A DNA stretch of 64,000 bases, from assembly GCF_000204055.1 (NCBI RefSeq), contig NW_006768788.1, positions 109,611 to 173,610 on the forward strand. Reading direction: 5' to 3'. Below the pieces are notes generated by a model, which saw only the letters and a list, made by a program, of their open reading frames with translations, searched no databases and was not told where the DNA came from. Numbering within the stretch: position 1 is the first letter of the stretch; each line of letters starts with the position of its first letter. A program made the position numbers and the translations under genes. Positions 11,259 through 22,177 of this stretch are shown in pieces. Source of the DNA: Melampsora larici-populina 98AG31. Its lineage: Eukaryota; Basidiomycota; Pucciniomycetes; Pucciniales; Melampsoraceae.

Positions 11259-13574
11259 TTACTTCCGTACCCTTTCTGTCAACGTATTGACCCCGTCCTC
11301 CTTCCTTTCTACATAAGCCTTCACTTTTGAAACATGGAACACATTGTGTCTCTTGTCTCCGCTTGATAGTTCAAGTTCCACATTTTGTCCGTGATTTGAT
11401 GACTTGATGACTCGGTATGGACCCTCGAAACGCTCTTTGAGTTTATTAACGCCTCCCTGATGACGGCCTCTCCAATCTCCCGAGTCTAACAGCGCCCACG
11501 AGTTTGGCAGTAGTGGCTCAGCGGTGCGACAGTTCTTGTTGTGTTGTAAAGCCTGTTGGACCCTGCTCGCCCAGAGCGCGTCTCGAGCCGCGAGCCACGT
11601 GTCTTGTCGATTGTCGAACCATTTGGTTAGCGCAACTGGGTCGGAATCGTCAGGTTGTCGAGTCGATAGTACGCGTTGTTCTTTGCCGAAGATGAGTTCA
11701 AAAGGGGACTTCCCGGTAGCTACGTTGACTGCTCCATTGATCGCATATTCTACAGCTCCTAACGATTCTAGCCATTTTCCTTGTCGCTTAGCAGCAAAGG
11801 TTCGTAGTATCTGTCCAACAGTTCGGTTCGTCCGTTCACTCCTCCCATCTGCTTGAGGGTGGAACGCCGTTGTCATATGGAACGCAGTACCACACCGTGA
11901 CATCAAGGCTTTCCAGAAATTGGACGTCCAAGATTTGTCGCGATCGCTAATGATTGATACTGGCGATCCGAAAGTGCCGATCCAATTAGAGAAAAACCTC
12001 GAAGCCGTTTTCTCCGCCGTGTCTGATTGTCCACATGGAATGAGCTTTGTGAATCCAGACAATCGGCAGGTGCAAGTTAATAACATATCATAGTTATTGG
12101 CCTTGGGCAATGGTCCCACGAAATCAATTGCTAGACATTCAAGTGGAAGATTGGGTATTGAAGGCGTCAACATTTTTCCCACTGGAGCTTGTGTCGGTCC
12201 TTTTGTCCGTTGGCATACATCACAGGACTGTACAAACTCCTTCACGTCTGATGCCATGCGTGGCCAGAAAAAATCACGCCGAAGATCCGCGATGGTCTTG
12301 AGGTAACCTAAATGCCCTAATCGTAAGTGGGTCTCATTTACCAGATCATGTCTTAGATCTTTGGTATAAGGAATGTATAGCCTGTTCTCAATGAACAGTA
12401 GTCCTTCCACAATCGTACAGTCGTCGCGTAAAGGAAGGACTGAAAGGATTGAGCTATAGAAGGAGTCGGTATGATACCCATCTTGAATACGTTTTCGTAC
12501 TTGCGGTGATAACGTCAGGCCGGCTTCAATCAGTGCTGCTACGCATTCTATGCCATCTTGCTCCACCTCGTCTTCTTCATTGTCTTTCCTTGACAGCGCA
12601 TCCGCCACACAATTGTCTTCACCTTTCACATACTTAAACTCTACATCAAAATCAGCTATTGTTTCAATCCACCTCGCTTGTCTTCTACTCAAGGTTCGTT
12701 GTTTCAGGAGGTACGTCAAGGAGTGATGGTCGCTCATTATGTTAATCTTCATACCTAACAGCAGCATTCTCCACTTGTGCAGCGCATGTATGACTGCCAA
12801 TAATTCTTGCTCATGTACCGGATAATTTCGTTCCGCTGGCGTCATTTGTCGTGATTCATATGCGATAGGTGATGCACGTTTCCATTCTTTTCCTTGAAAT
12901 AACGCCGCCCCGAGGCCATGTCCGCTTGCGTCAGTGAATAACCAAAGAGGGTCGTCGGAATCAAAATCTATATTTTTTAAATAAGGTAATGAAGTCATAA
13001 GGCGTTTGATATTAGTGAATGCATTATCTTCAGCTTGTCCCCATTTAAAACTGGCCGGGTCAAGTTTTGTGCTCGTTAACGGTGTTAGTTTGTTGACATG
13101 TTTTTCTAGCCCCCAGATGAATTTTTTCATCCACTGGACTGTACCCAGGAATTTCTTGATCCCTTTTGCTGACTTCGGTGTTTTCCAATTCAACACTTGT
13201 TCTATTTTTTCATTATCTGCTCTAATACCGTTGGCTGAAATCCAATGTCCTAAAAACTTAATCTCATCTTTAAACAACTTCGTTTTCTTCTTACTGCAAT
13301 AAAGATTTGCTTCTCGTAACTTCTGAAGCACCATGCGTGTGTGCACCGCATGTTCTTCCGGCGAATTCGAAAAGACCACGATGTCGTCAAGATATACAAC
13401 ACAGATGGAGTTCAATAGTTCACCTAATGCTTCTTCCAATCTCCCTTGATGAGTGCTTGGTGCATTGGTGAGCCCCATCGGCATCACACACCATTCGTAA
13501 AGGCCCCATGGTGTCTGTACTGCTGTTAAGGGGATGTCAGCCTCTCTCATTCGAGTTTGAAAGAAGGCGTTGGC
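11259..13574 (-). CDS. Pol C-terminal part: RT, RNase H, integrase
   Basis: This is the downstream part of the gag-pol frame, split from the upstream part by the CACTA insertion. Order on the minus strand: rest of RT with the YLDD catalytic box (CVVYLDDIVVFS), RNase H (FTDASGHGLG, later SDHHSL and ADALSR), integrase zinc finger (H-x-H spaced from CDVCQR) and integrase core with D of AIDFVGPL, D of IISDRDKSW and E of GRSERTNR. The C-terminus ends with RFEGPYRVI and FHVSKVKAY, the usual tail after integrase; no clear chromodomain follows. All catalytic residues are present and no stop interrupts it. The frame has no natural start of its own, because the ATG-initiated polyprotein begins at 16842. 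Confidence 0.9.
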   Translation of the reverse strand, partial: ANAFFQTRMREADIPLTAVQTPWGLYEWCVMPMGLTNAPSTHQGRLEEALGELLNSICVVYLDDIVVFSNSPEEHAVHTRMVLQKLREANLYCSKKKTKLFKDEIKFLGHWISANGIRADNEKIEQVLNWKTPKSAKGIKKFLGTVQWMKKFIWGLEKHVNKLTPLTSTKLDPASFKWGQAEDNAFTNIKRLMTSLPYLKNIDFDSDDPLWLFTDASGHGLGAALFQGKEWKRASPIAYESRQMTPAERNYPVHEQELLAVIHALHKWRMLLLGMKINIMSDHHSLTYLLKQRTLSRRQARWIETIADFDVEFKYVKGEDNCVADALSRKDNEEDEVEQDGIECVAALIEAGLTLSPQVRKRIQDGYHTDSFYSSILSVLPLRDDCTIVEGLLFIENRLYIPYTKDLRHDLVNETHLRLGHLGYLKTIADLRRDFFWPRMASDVKEFVQSCDVCQRTKGPTQAPVGKMLTPSIPNLPLECLAIDFVGPLPKANNYDMLLTCTCRLSGFTKLIPCGQSDTAEKTASRFFSNWIGTFGSPVSIISDRDKSWTSNFWKALMSRCGTAFHMTTAFHPQADGRSERTNRTVGQILRTFAAKRQGKWLESLGAVEYAINGAVNVATGKSPFELIFGKEQRVLSTRQPDDSDPVALTKWFDNRQDTWLAARDALWASRVQQALQHNKNCRTAEPLLPNSWALLDSGDWRGRHQGGVNKLKERFEGPYRVIKSSNHGQNVELELSSGDKRHNVFHVSKVKAYVERKEDGVNTLTERVRK

Positions 13575-14336
13575 ACTACGCCAGATCACTAATTTACCGC
13601 TGAGTTCAGAAAATTGAAACTGTAGAAAAATATCACCAATACAGGGGAGGTCAGAAAAATTTGAAAAAATAATGATTCAATTCATGGGTGCTGTCCCCTC
13701 ATTTTGCATATTTTTGCATATTTTTGCCATGATTTTTGAAGTCTCCCCAAACCAAAATGCTCACAGGGGATATTATGTCAGAAACTCAAATTTGGTCCAA
13801 AACTAGCAATATTTGGGCAAAAACCTCCAAGCACAAAAATATGAGTATTTTTGTTCAATCATCTGAACACTTGCAATTTATGGAAGCCGCATGATGTCTC
13901 TACAAGGTTTATTAAGGTGCTGAAGCCATTGTAGTTATGACTTCTATGCTTATATATGGTTTCTGCTGTGTACGTCTCTTGATATATCTCACCCATTATT
14001 GGAGACACACAGCTTTTTTGTGCACACAAACTGTAGATCCAGAATGTGGAATTCAGAATGTCAAGACATTACATGTGTTGGAGAAAAATTGATGATTTTG
14101 TTGGTGTTGCAAGGTCACTGTCTCTCTACCTGCCAGTTTTGGACCAAAATTGGGTTTCTGACATTATTTGCATTGTGGTTGTAAAAATATGAAAAAATAT
14201 GCCAGATGATTGGAATGCACCAAAGGGCCCAACCAATATTTTTTCATATTTTTCTGACCCCTCCCAGATTTTCCATAATTTTCTATGTCTTCTCAATTTT
14301 CTAAACTCAGCGGTAAATTTTCAATTTGGCGTAGTG
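13575..14336. mobile_element. Non-autonomous CACTA element inserted in RT
   Basis: 762 bases with about 44-bp terminal inverted repeats beginning CACTACGCCA and containing AATTTACCGCTGAGTT. Flanked by a 3-bp duplication TGG at 13572-13574 and 14337-14339, as expected for CACTA (En/Spm) elements. No coding capacity. Removing it with one TGG copy rejoins the retrotransposon RT frame exactly at DLTNAFFQT. Confidence 0.9.
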
Positions 14337-14339
14337 TGG

Positions 14340-16842
14340 TGAGATCGATGATTGAAAAAATTTTTCCAGAAGCTACCAGCCTGACCAACCTGTCGACATT
14401 TGGTAGTGGTGCGCGGTCCCTCACGGTCAGGCTGTTCAAGACACGGTAATCACATACCCATCTCGGAAGTTCGGAAGGGTCCTTCTTCGGTATAATTAAG
14501 CTTGGTGACGCGTACTGACTAGTTGATCGTCGGATTCTCCCAGCTGCAAGGTGCTGGTCGACCAGTTTTTTCCACGCATTCATGTGTTTTGGCGGGTAGT
14601 TGTACTGCTTTTCGTTGATAATTGCATCGGGGTCTTTTAAAATGATTTTGTGTCGTATTCTTGAGCTTTCATTCTGCAACTTCTCAGGGAAAGATCCGTC
14701 TACAAACAATCCTTCCTCCTCTGCTTCATCCGATACCGCTGGTATGTCTGCAGGAAATAAGTCATGAAACTCCTCAAACATCTCCACTTCCAGTCTCTCT
14801 TTCTCACTTAAAATCACATGATTCTCTCGCTCACTCAGCTTCTTCTCCCAGCTCGTATCATACTCTCTCCGAGGCTCAGTGATGCGCGGAATCGAAACTT
14901 GGTTAAGTCTTTCATTTAATTCTTTTAAAACTCGATAATCAAAGATTTTCATTCCAGTACGTTCACATACAATAGCTCTTTGGTGAATAGAAACAGAAAG
15001 TTGAAAAATATTAAAGAATGGCGTCCCCAGTATCATATCAAAATCACCTCCCACATCCCCCAGCTTGCAATATGTCCGATCAAAGCTTTTACCCGAAGTA
15101 GGTTCCAGCAAATCGAACGTGGTAAAGTGAGTTAGGGATGGTGCCGGTGAGTCGGTGTTGACGGCTAGGCTAAGCTGTGTAGGTCGCACTAATTTTCGCT
15201 TTCGCAGCTTAAAACGCTCGACCGCCTGTTCTGTAATTAGGTTGACCTCAGCACCAGGGTCAGCCAGGGCTTTCAATTTCATGCCACGATATTCGAATTC
15301 AATGATAACGCGCGGGGGTTTTGGAGATTCAACGCACCCTTCTTCTTCTGCCAGGTCGAGTTCCTCATCTAACGCTTGTAGTGCAGCAACCGAGGCCTCG
15401 TCCAATTCTGGAAACTCTGAAGCTGCCGCTGCTCGAGCATAAGAAGGTCCTGGTCGTCCTGCCGGGGGCTGAGTAGCTCGTCCCGCTGAGGACTGACTAG
15501 ATAAAGGAGAGGATCGTGCTCGAGGAGGGACATAGTTGGCTGGTTTCGGTGGCGCTACGTAGCCTGGAGGAAATCGAACCTTCTCTCTGACATACGGACC
15601 TTTACATGCCCTGTACTCACTGCCGCAGTATCCTTTGCAGAAATGACACTGCCCAATCGAGTCGCGGTAAGAATGAATCTTCCAGTTGAACTCTTCATCA
15701 CTTAATCGAACTGAAGTACTAGGATTGGCGATTCTGGAGCGATTTTGCGACGTATTTTGAATGTACGACGGTGCAGTGGGTCTAGTCCTCTTGATGATAG
15801 CGTGAGAGGCAACCAAGGAAGCATATAAGGTTTCACACTGATTTTCGAAGGTGGAATAAGTGAAGTCCTTGGTCTGTCTTGAGAACCCCCAGAGTTTAAC
15901 AGCGGTCTTTAGTTCTTCAACCATTCCATATTCTACAAAGGTCGCTAATTGATGATCGTTTATGGTGATCGTGTGGAAGTTAATTAAGATCTGAATTCCA
16001 CGAGCTCTGGAACTATAAGTGATAAAGTCCTCGTACGGCGACATCTTCAGATGTTGGGCTTTTTCAAAGAGCCGACTGTTCCAATCGCTGGGTAGGCAGG
16101 AATCAAAAAGTTGAACGAGAAATTCTTTCCAGGTACCTTTGATAAAGCGATCAAAACCGCCTTCATAGAAAGCGTGGGCGTTCGGTTCCTCAAGAAAATT
16201 CCCAACTAGCGTGATTCTATCTTTATCCAATATGACACCTTTGGTGCGGAAGAACGTCTTCAGAGACGAGTACCATAAAAGAAATGGTTCTGATTCTCGG
16301 TAAGGCCCTTTGTATACGGGTCCGTCTGATGTTCGGAATTTCGTGAGATCAATTCCTCCGTCAGACTTAGATTCCTCTGGCATAGAAGTCGACTGAGATG
16401 AATCCTTTGGGATAAGTAACTTCGTCATGAGGTCCTCGAATTTCTCCATTCGGCGATTACTAGCAATTTGAGATTCGACGATCGCCTTCATAAGGTCCGA
16501 GTCCGTGTTGCTCGACGTGGTTTGTTGTTCTGGCATCTTCGGAAAAGGTGTACTGGACGTGTTCTTGCGCGAAAGCGGGGAAGACTCGTCGGATTCTGGC
16601 AAGGGTGGTAGGTTGTGACGATCGACACGAGCTTGGACTGGTGTAACTGGCGGTACGAAATCTGTACGACTTCTCGATGGCGTAACTGGCGGTGCGCTTT
16701 GCGCTGCGGCTTGTCTGGCGGTGCTGGCGTCTAGTTTAGAGAGTCGTATTTCGCGACGATTAGCTCGGATGATAGCTTCGGGGTCTGGCAAGGGTACTGG
16801 CGGGCCTTTCTGAGTAGGTTGAGATGATTGTTGTCTACTCAT
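14340..16842 (-). CDS. Gag, protease and start of RT of the Ty3 element
   Basis: Starts at the ATG at 16842 (MSRQQSS). Residues 1-115 are a disordered, proline- and serine-rich leader. Residues 165-350 are the retrotransposon Gag fold. A cysteine-rich CHFCKGYCG motif near residue 400 stands in place of a classic CCHC knuckle. The aspartic protease lies near residue 528, with DPGAE rather than the usual DSGA or DTGA, followed by ILGTPFF. RT begins near residue 745 (YNYPPKH, SPSLIIPKKD, WVCDYRVLN) and reaches the first catalytic Asp in SIIDLT, where the CACTA element interrupts it. The frame is otherwise open, so Gag and protease could still be made if the truncated 5' LTR drives transcription. 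Confidence 0.9.
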
Positions 16843-17069
16843 GCACGCCGATCGTTGTGGGGTAGTGGTGAGAGAATTGAGAAAGTAACGTCCACGATGT
16901 ATATTAAGTCAATACAGTCGTGGCGCATTTAAAGTTGAAGTGTTGAAAAAGGTATGAATGAATAGAGGGGTGTTTTGGGTTTTGATTGAATTGATCGATT
17001 TCAGTTAAAGTTTTTTCAATTGAGTCGATCGAACTTTTTGATCTCGGTATGGGTTTGAGAAAAAAAAAG

Positions 17070-17393
17070 TGTAAGGTTCGTGTTTGAACCTTCACTAGAC
17101 ACTTCGGACGGGACGCTGTGAGGCACAGCAGGGGTTTCTAGAACCCAAGAGATCTGATTTTAATTACTAAACCAACGAGAACACAACCTGGTTCCGAAGG
17201 ATAGAGGGCGGTAATCAGTCCCGATATCTCTCTCTACGGACTACACGACTGATAATGAAAGAAAAGAGATAAATGAGAAATGGCCATACCTGGTTCCGAA
17301 GGATAGAGGGCGGTAATCAGTCCCGATATCTCTAAGGAACCAGTCATCGGATGGAATGACAAACAACTATATAAATGAAATCAGCTTAAGTCT
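17070..17393 (-). repeat. 5' LTR of the Ty3 element, lacking its first 56 bases
   Basis: Matches the other LTR almost base for base from TGTAAG at 17070 up to CTTAAGTCT at 17393, then switches straight into TCACA satellite. The missing 56 bases are the transcriptional start side of the LTR (minus strand). The satellite that follows is a copy of the left flank (10407-10466), so no target duplication can be read. Confidence 0.85.
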
Positions 17394-17830
17394 GAGTCAC
17401 ACAATTGTGATTCTCAGCTACGAGTTTGTGACTGAGATTCACACTCTCGTGATTCTTAGTCACACACTTGTGTGACTTTTAGTCACACATTTGTGACTCT
17501 CATTTTAAATTGTGTGATTCTCAAACACATTTGTGAATCTCTCTCAGTTAAACATTTGTGACTGAAAACTCACACTTTGCAAATGCTCAGTCACACAATT
17601 TAAAATGAGAGTCACAATTGTGTGACTCAACATTTCAACTTTGTGATTTGTCGATTCTCATTCACACATTTGTGATTCTCAGTCACAATCATGTGATTCT
17701 CAAACACATTTGTGATTCTCAGTTAAACATTCGTGCCTGACAACTCCCACTTTGTGTCAGGAGTACATTATCCTCAATCACCCATTTGTGACCGAGAATC
17801 ACGCATTTCTGATTCATTTTAGAAGTCTAA
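17394..17830. repeat. TCACA...TGTGA satellite block
   Basis: Continuation of the 9120-10466 block after the Ty3 insertion; its first 65 bases repeat the sequence just left of the element. No gene. Confidence 0.85.
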
Positions 17831-17908
17831 TAAACACGAAAAGGAGTCCAATCACATTACTATATATGTTTCCTAGTACAACTGGTACTCAAACTTCTCA
17901 TATTTGAT

Positions 17909-19420
17909 CTATTTAACATATGATTTCTTACTTTGCTTCTCGGTTGTAACTTGCTTTGAAACTTTCAATTCATTTTTTTCCAATGCCTTCTCTATTTTGT
18001 TGATAGACTCTTCCTCGTAGTCTTTCACCCTACTAGCACGATACTTCTCCCACTGTGAGTCCGTCATATCTTTCTTCTTCTCACCAAGCAGCTTGATTCT
18101 ATTAACTAAATCTTGGGAAATCTGAGCAGAAGATCCGTACATGGTAACTACACCCTTCTTATGGGGGATTATTTCTCCATTACCATCATAAGCAATAGAT
18201 GCTGTTGTATAATGTTGACACTACACATGAACACAAATGAACACCACAAGAAACAAGGAAATTAGTAAGGTTTCATAAGATATCTGATGACGTTTATTCA
18301 CTCACCGTTGTATCCCATAAAATATCATATACACCATTACACTCGGATACAGCAACCTCCACATCAAAGTCATCATATCTAAATCTTGTACCTCTTACTT
18401 CACCTAGCTTCACTCCTTCCTTCTTGCCTATTTTAACCCCCTTAACTTTATCATACGGCAAACCAGTTTTCCTAACGATCAATGCCCACATACCAAATGC
18501 ATATCTACTATGATCTTTGTCAGTATGTGGATGATTACAAAAGCCATCACACGTAACAACTAGATTGGATGCAAAGACTAAACCATTTGGAGTGAGTTGC
18601 CATTGAAGTTGATCAAATCCGGGACTCTTAGCTTGAAATGCCAGAGCTAGATTAGTCTTGAAAACAAATAGTGATAAGGATGAAAATCTCTGAGCCCAGA
18701 AATCCCTAATACGGTGAAATTCTGTCATTCTCTCTTTATCAGTTTGAATTCGACCAATATTCGAAGAAGTGAACGAGTTCATTGAATACGCTCCTGTCGG
18801 AAATGAAAATGAAGATCGGAAAGATATATTAGTCTTATGAATACATTCTCATTCCTATAGAGTAGACCAAGCTCACCTAATGATTTATCTTTTTCACATC
18901 CTCCTCGCCATCCCCCACAGCCCATCCAACCTTCAAGAGGTTTCATCTCATCATCTTTATTTCCATCCGGCTGAATTGAACTATGAATTTTGCATTGATT
19001 TCGAGCCCTCGCATGTAGAAATGTCGTGGAGATAGAATGATCGTATCGTTCTCTAAGTGTAGGTTCCATATCTTCAAACGGTGTACATTTAACTACTAAA
19101 ACTATAGATAGATCAAGCTTATTAATAACAACTACGGTTCCGGTACTAATACTAATTCGATCCCGACCAGCCAGATCAGGTCTGTCTTTCAAACTGTAAC
19201 AAAAAATAAACTTGGTATCTAAAGGTAAGCCAAGCTCTGAAGTGAGTTTTGCTTTTAATTCCTTTCGTTTGGCATGATGACGGCTATATAATTTGCCTAA
19301 CTTCTTCTCCTTCTTGTATTTATCCCTAGATTTATAGTGGGCAGGTGATCTTCTGGACTTGTGAGTTGGAACCTTAACCCCCGCTCTCCTTTTCCTGTCA
19401 TTACTTTGCTGACGTGTCAT
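17909..19420 (-). CDS. Tet/JBP-like 2OG-Fe(II) dioxygenase
   Basis: Three exons, complement of 17909-18220, 18306-18793 and 18877-19420, join with GT/AG introns of 85 and 83 bases into 447 residues without a stop. The first 50 residues are basic (RRAGVK, KSRRSPAHYKSR, KKEKK), suggesting nuclear or nucleic-acid association. The core has the double-stranded beta-helix ligands: H271 and D273 in NHPHTDKD, and H347 in the QHYTTAS strand that follows CNGVYDILWD. YAFGMW after the HxD and SSAQISQ near residue 377 match the pattern of the Tet-like oxygenase family abundant in rusts. Tet/JBP enzymes oxidise 5-methylcytosine or thymine in DNA; that this one does so is inferred. The 2OG-binding Arg is not obvious. 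It lies inside the giant KDZ element, divergent from the small gene at 21058. Confidence 0.75.
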
Positions 19421-20245
19421 CTTATATATTTCCTTTTAAAGATACAATATAAAATAGGTAGAAGACGAAATATCAGTCACAATCCAGAATTGAGATAATC
19501 GATATGTTCTATAAAGCAAAAATTACATACTTCAAGGAAAACAGATGTTATGTTGAATCGATTATATATTATATAACAATATATATAAATAGGATCAGAT
19601 GATACCTAGATTAATTTTAGTAATAAACGCATTCTCAGCTCTAATTGCGATCCTGAAGTCTGATCATTCTAATCACTTTCTTCAAGCGAAATATGAATAT
19701 ATAAGCAAAAATCCACATACTGCAATTTAACAAGTGAACTTCAATTATATGAATGAATCTTCATAAATGATCCTTTGGTTTAAATCAGCAAGTATACTTC
19801 AATTATATGAAAATGATTTGAATAATGATTGAACGATTTCCTATCAAACCCATCAAAACAAGTGTAAAAACAAATTTATAGTCAGTTTAGATTGTTCATG
19901 CATCTAATCCCAAATAGATAAGTGATCAAATGAAAACATGAATCAACTAACTAATTATGAAATTTGATTTGAATAATGATCGATCAGTTTCCTATCCAAA
20001 CCGATAATGCAAGTGTAAAACAATTCTTGAGTCAGTTTTGAATCCCGATCTGTTTAATAATGCTAAAGAGATAAGTTAGCCAATAAAAACTCGAGTTAAC
20101 CAATTATGAATCTGGTATCTGCTGTTGATTTTGAAGAAAACAAAGTTGTTTACTTTTGATCAATATTCAAAACAGTTGATGAAACTATATTGTAGAAGAA
20201 TTCGATATTAGATGATAATTATTTCAATTGCATTTAAAAGCCTGA
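19421..20245. other. Upstream region of the Tet-like gene
   Basis: AT-rich and non-coding. Includes an imperfect tandem duplication of about 155 bases (19815-19965 and 19968-20110, both with GATTTGAATAATGAT). Probably 5' leader, leader intron or promoter. Confidence 0.4.
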
Positions 20246-20630
20246 GCTTACCCAGATCCACGATTTCCTTCTGGAACTAGACTACCACACCAATCTCCAC
20301 AGTAGGCCGAATGACTCCCGGTTTGTAGCACGGAGTCCAACAATTAGGAGCAAGCAGCAACAGACTGGGAGATGATATAATAGGTGCATAATTTTTCAGA
20401 TTTTTAGCTCTCTTCCTGTTGCCTCAGGACTTTTCTATGTCAGTAGTTTTCTTTACCGCCCGGTAAAGAAGAAGGAAGAGATATAACCAAAGCTTACCCA
20501 GATCCACGAATTCCTTCTTGAACTAGACTACCACACCAATCTCCACAGTAGGCCGAATGACTCCCGGTTCATAGCACGGAGTCCAACAATTAGGAGCAAG
20601 CAGCAACAGACTGGGAGATGATATAATAGC
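20246..20630. repeat. Two ~140-bp direct repeats upstream of the Tet-like gene
   Basis: Copies at 20246-20388 and 20488-20630 are over 95 percent alike. On the minus strand each ends GTGGATCTGGGTAAGC, which reads like an exon end with a splice donor, so these may be duplicated alternative first (untranslated) exons. All frames have stops. A 35-base hairpin repeat lies between the copies. Confidence 0.7.
20434..20468. repeat. 35-base hairpin repeat, copy 2
   Basis: Contains the perfect inverted repeat CTTTACCG-CC-CGGTAAAG preceded by CTATGTCAGTAGTTTT. The same 35 bases with one mismatch lie at 2397-2431 across the splice donor of a putative intron of the P-like transposase gene. Confidence 0.8.
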
Positions 20631-21057
20631 TTATATCTGCCCGAGTCCTGATTATCTTCTTGATCAATCAAAAGCCCAAAGGACTAAAAGGAGAAAATTA
20701 ATATATGAGCAAAAGAAGAAGGCAGAGGTATAACCAGGAGATAAATCTTGAACACTGACTTACCAAGAAACCAAGACACAACTGAGTTTATGTTTGATTC
20801 TGATAATCGAATCAAAATAAGTAAGTTAAGTTGGTGGAACGGTGTGACCTGAAGTGATACTTGTAACCAAGCAATACATGGCTTGGGAAGTGGTACGGAA
20901 TGATTAGGGTTAGGTCTGACCAGCGCTCATCTCTTAATACATATGAGGGCTGTACTGTACTATACAATCGGAATTTGGAAATTTGTTCCACCCACAAGTT
21001 TCCTTTATTTTTACCAACTCCAAATCCCAGTTCCTCTCCAAATCCGATTCACCCAAA

Positions 21058-21492
21058 ATGACCGACTACCAAACCAATAACCAAATTGCGATCAGCGGTT
21101 TATCACGGTGTTACGAACTTTCACATCCTATCAAGCCTATTCAGCAGCCTTACGGCCACATCAAACATCCATTCTTAAAACATGCTATTATGAACTATTA
21201 CGCACAACACTGCGGTCCAAACGATCACCTCGATGAAGAGCAACTGTTGAGGTTCTGGTCGGGGTTTGACAGTGTTATAAAAGTAGGGTAGATCAGTGTC
21301 ACTCCCTTCGAACAGCCTCATCATTTACTAACCAGAGTTTCATCACAGGTTATGCAGTCCCAAATCACTTACCAATTTCATAACACACGTTGGATGATCT
21401 CAAAAAAGAATCGATTGCTTAAGGCTATGAAGGTGAAACACATTAGAAGTGGATCAGAAAAAGATGATACCTTGGTACGATGTAAACTCTAG
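21058..21492 (+). CDS. Small unknown protein, 122 residues, two exons
   Basis: Exons 21058-21282 and 21349-21492 join across a 66-base GT/AG intron. The product begins MTDYQTNNQIA, has HPIKPIQQPYGHIKHPF and a basic C-terminus (ISKKNRLLKAMKVKHIR). No known domain was recognised. An ATG at 21058 was chosen over an upstream in-frame one at 20983 because a pyrimidine-rich CTCC stretch and ACCCAAA precede it. The last exon could continue past 21492 if GTACGATG near 21476 is a donor. It lies in the giant element, head to head with the Tet-like gene. Confidence 0.45.
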
Positions 21493-21880
21493 ATATTAAG
21501 CCCAGTGAGTAGTTTCCGATCCCAGTTGATCCGTTGATTCGGCCGTTGGCTTACTTTCCTTGAATATTCGATACCGATTAATAGAAGTCAAAGATTGATC
21601 CGGTGCTTACTTGCTTTTAATATGGGTATTACAAGGTTACTTAACTTGTGTTAGAACAAATTTCTTTGGTTTTATTACATCACCTCCACATTGGAATTAG
21701 ATTAACCAACCCTTAGATTTAGTTGCGGTCTTTTTGTATTCTAATTTCGTTGTGCACCCTTTATGCCACCCTTCAGAGTAATGATCAGGTGTTTTATTTG
21801 ATTACACGTGAGATAAAAAAAGGCTATTGCAGTGAGTTACCCATTAAATTTATATCTGAATGAAAGAGACATGTGCATGA
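21493..21880. other. No gene recognised
   Basis: AT-rich sequence past the small gene, probably its 3' region. No repeats or domains seen. Confidence 0.4.
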
Positions 21881-22175
21881 GGATATATCTACATAATGAG
21901 ACATTTCACATGATGCAAATTGACCAAATACCCGTAAAACTGATCTCAAATGATGGAAATTGACCAAAGACCCGTAAATGCTGATTGGAAGATATCAGTG
22001 ATTGAAGTAATACGTGCATCTTACATACCGAAAGGTGAAAATAGACCAAAAACTCGTAAAAGCTGGTGGCAAGATATATATGTGAATGAAGATATATGTG
22101 CTGTGCATGTTTCATACTAGTTTATGGTAGAAATTGACCAAAAACCCCTAAAAGCTGGTTGCAAGATATACATAT
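21880..22175. repeat. Degenerate repeats of GAAATTGACCAAAAACCCGTA
   Basis: Four diverged copies of a segment with TTGACCAAA..CCCGTAAA.GCTG followed by AAGATAT, at about 21917, 21957, 22037 and 22130. Non-coding. Confidence 0.6.
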
Positions 22176-22177
22176 GT

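Larger units (their letters stand above)
10467..17393 (-). mobile_element. Ty3/gypsy LTR retrotransposon (nested)
   Basis: A 6.9-kb element on the minus strand. LTRs are 10467-10846 and 17070-17393. Gag, protease, RT, RNase H and integrase lie in one frame apart from a CACTA insertion at 13575-14336. A polypurine tract (AAAGGAGGGGAGAC on the minus strand) abuts the 3' LTR. No TGG-type primer binding site was seen next to the 5' LTR. The two LTRs differ at only a few positions over 324 bases, so the insertion is recent. It entered a satellite block of the giant element. Confidence 0.9.

Noticed and set aside
11504..13302. Plus-strand frames opposite the Ty3 pol gene
   Set aside because: Antisense shadows of a strong minus-strand RT/RNase H/integrase frame.
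17040..17069. tRNA-type primer binding site beside the 5' LTR
   Set aside because: The minus strand next to the LTR starts with a T-rich run, with no TGG or known tRNA 3' match; a self-priming mechanism cannot be judged by eye.
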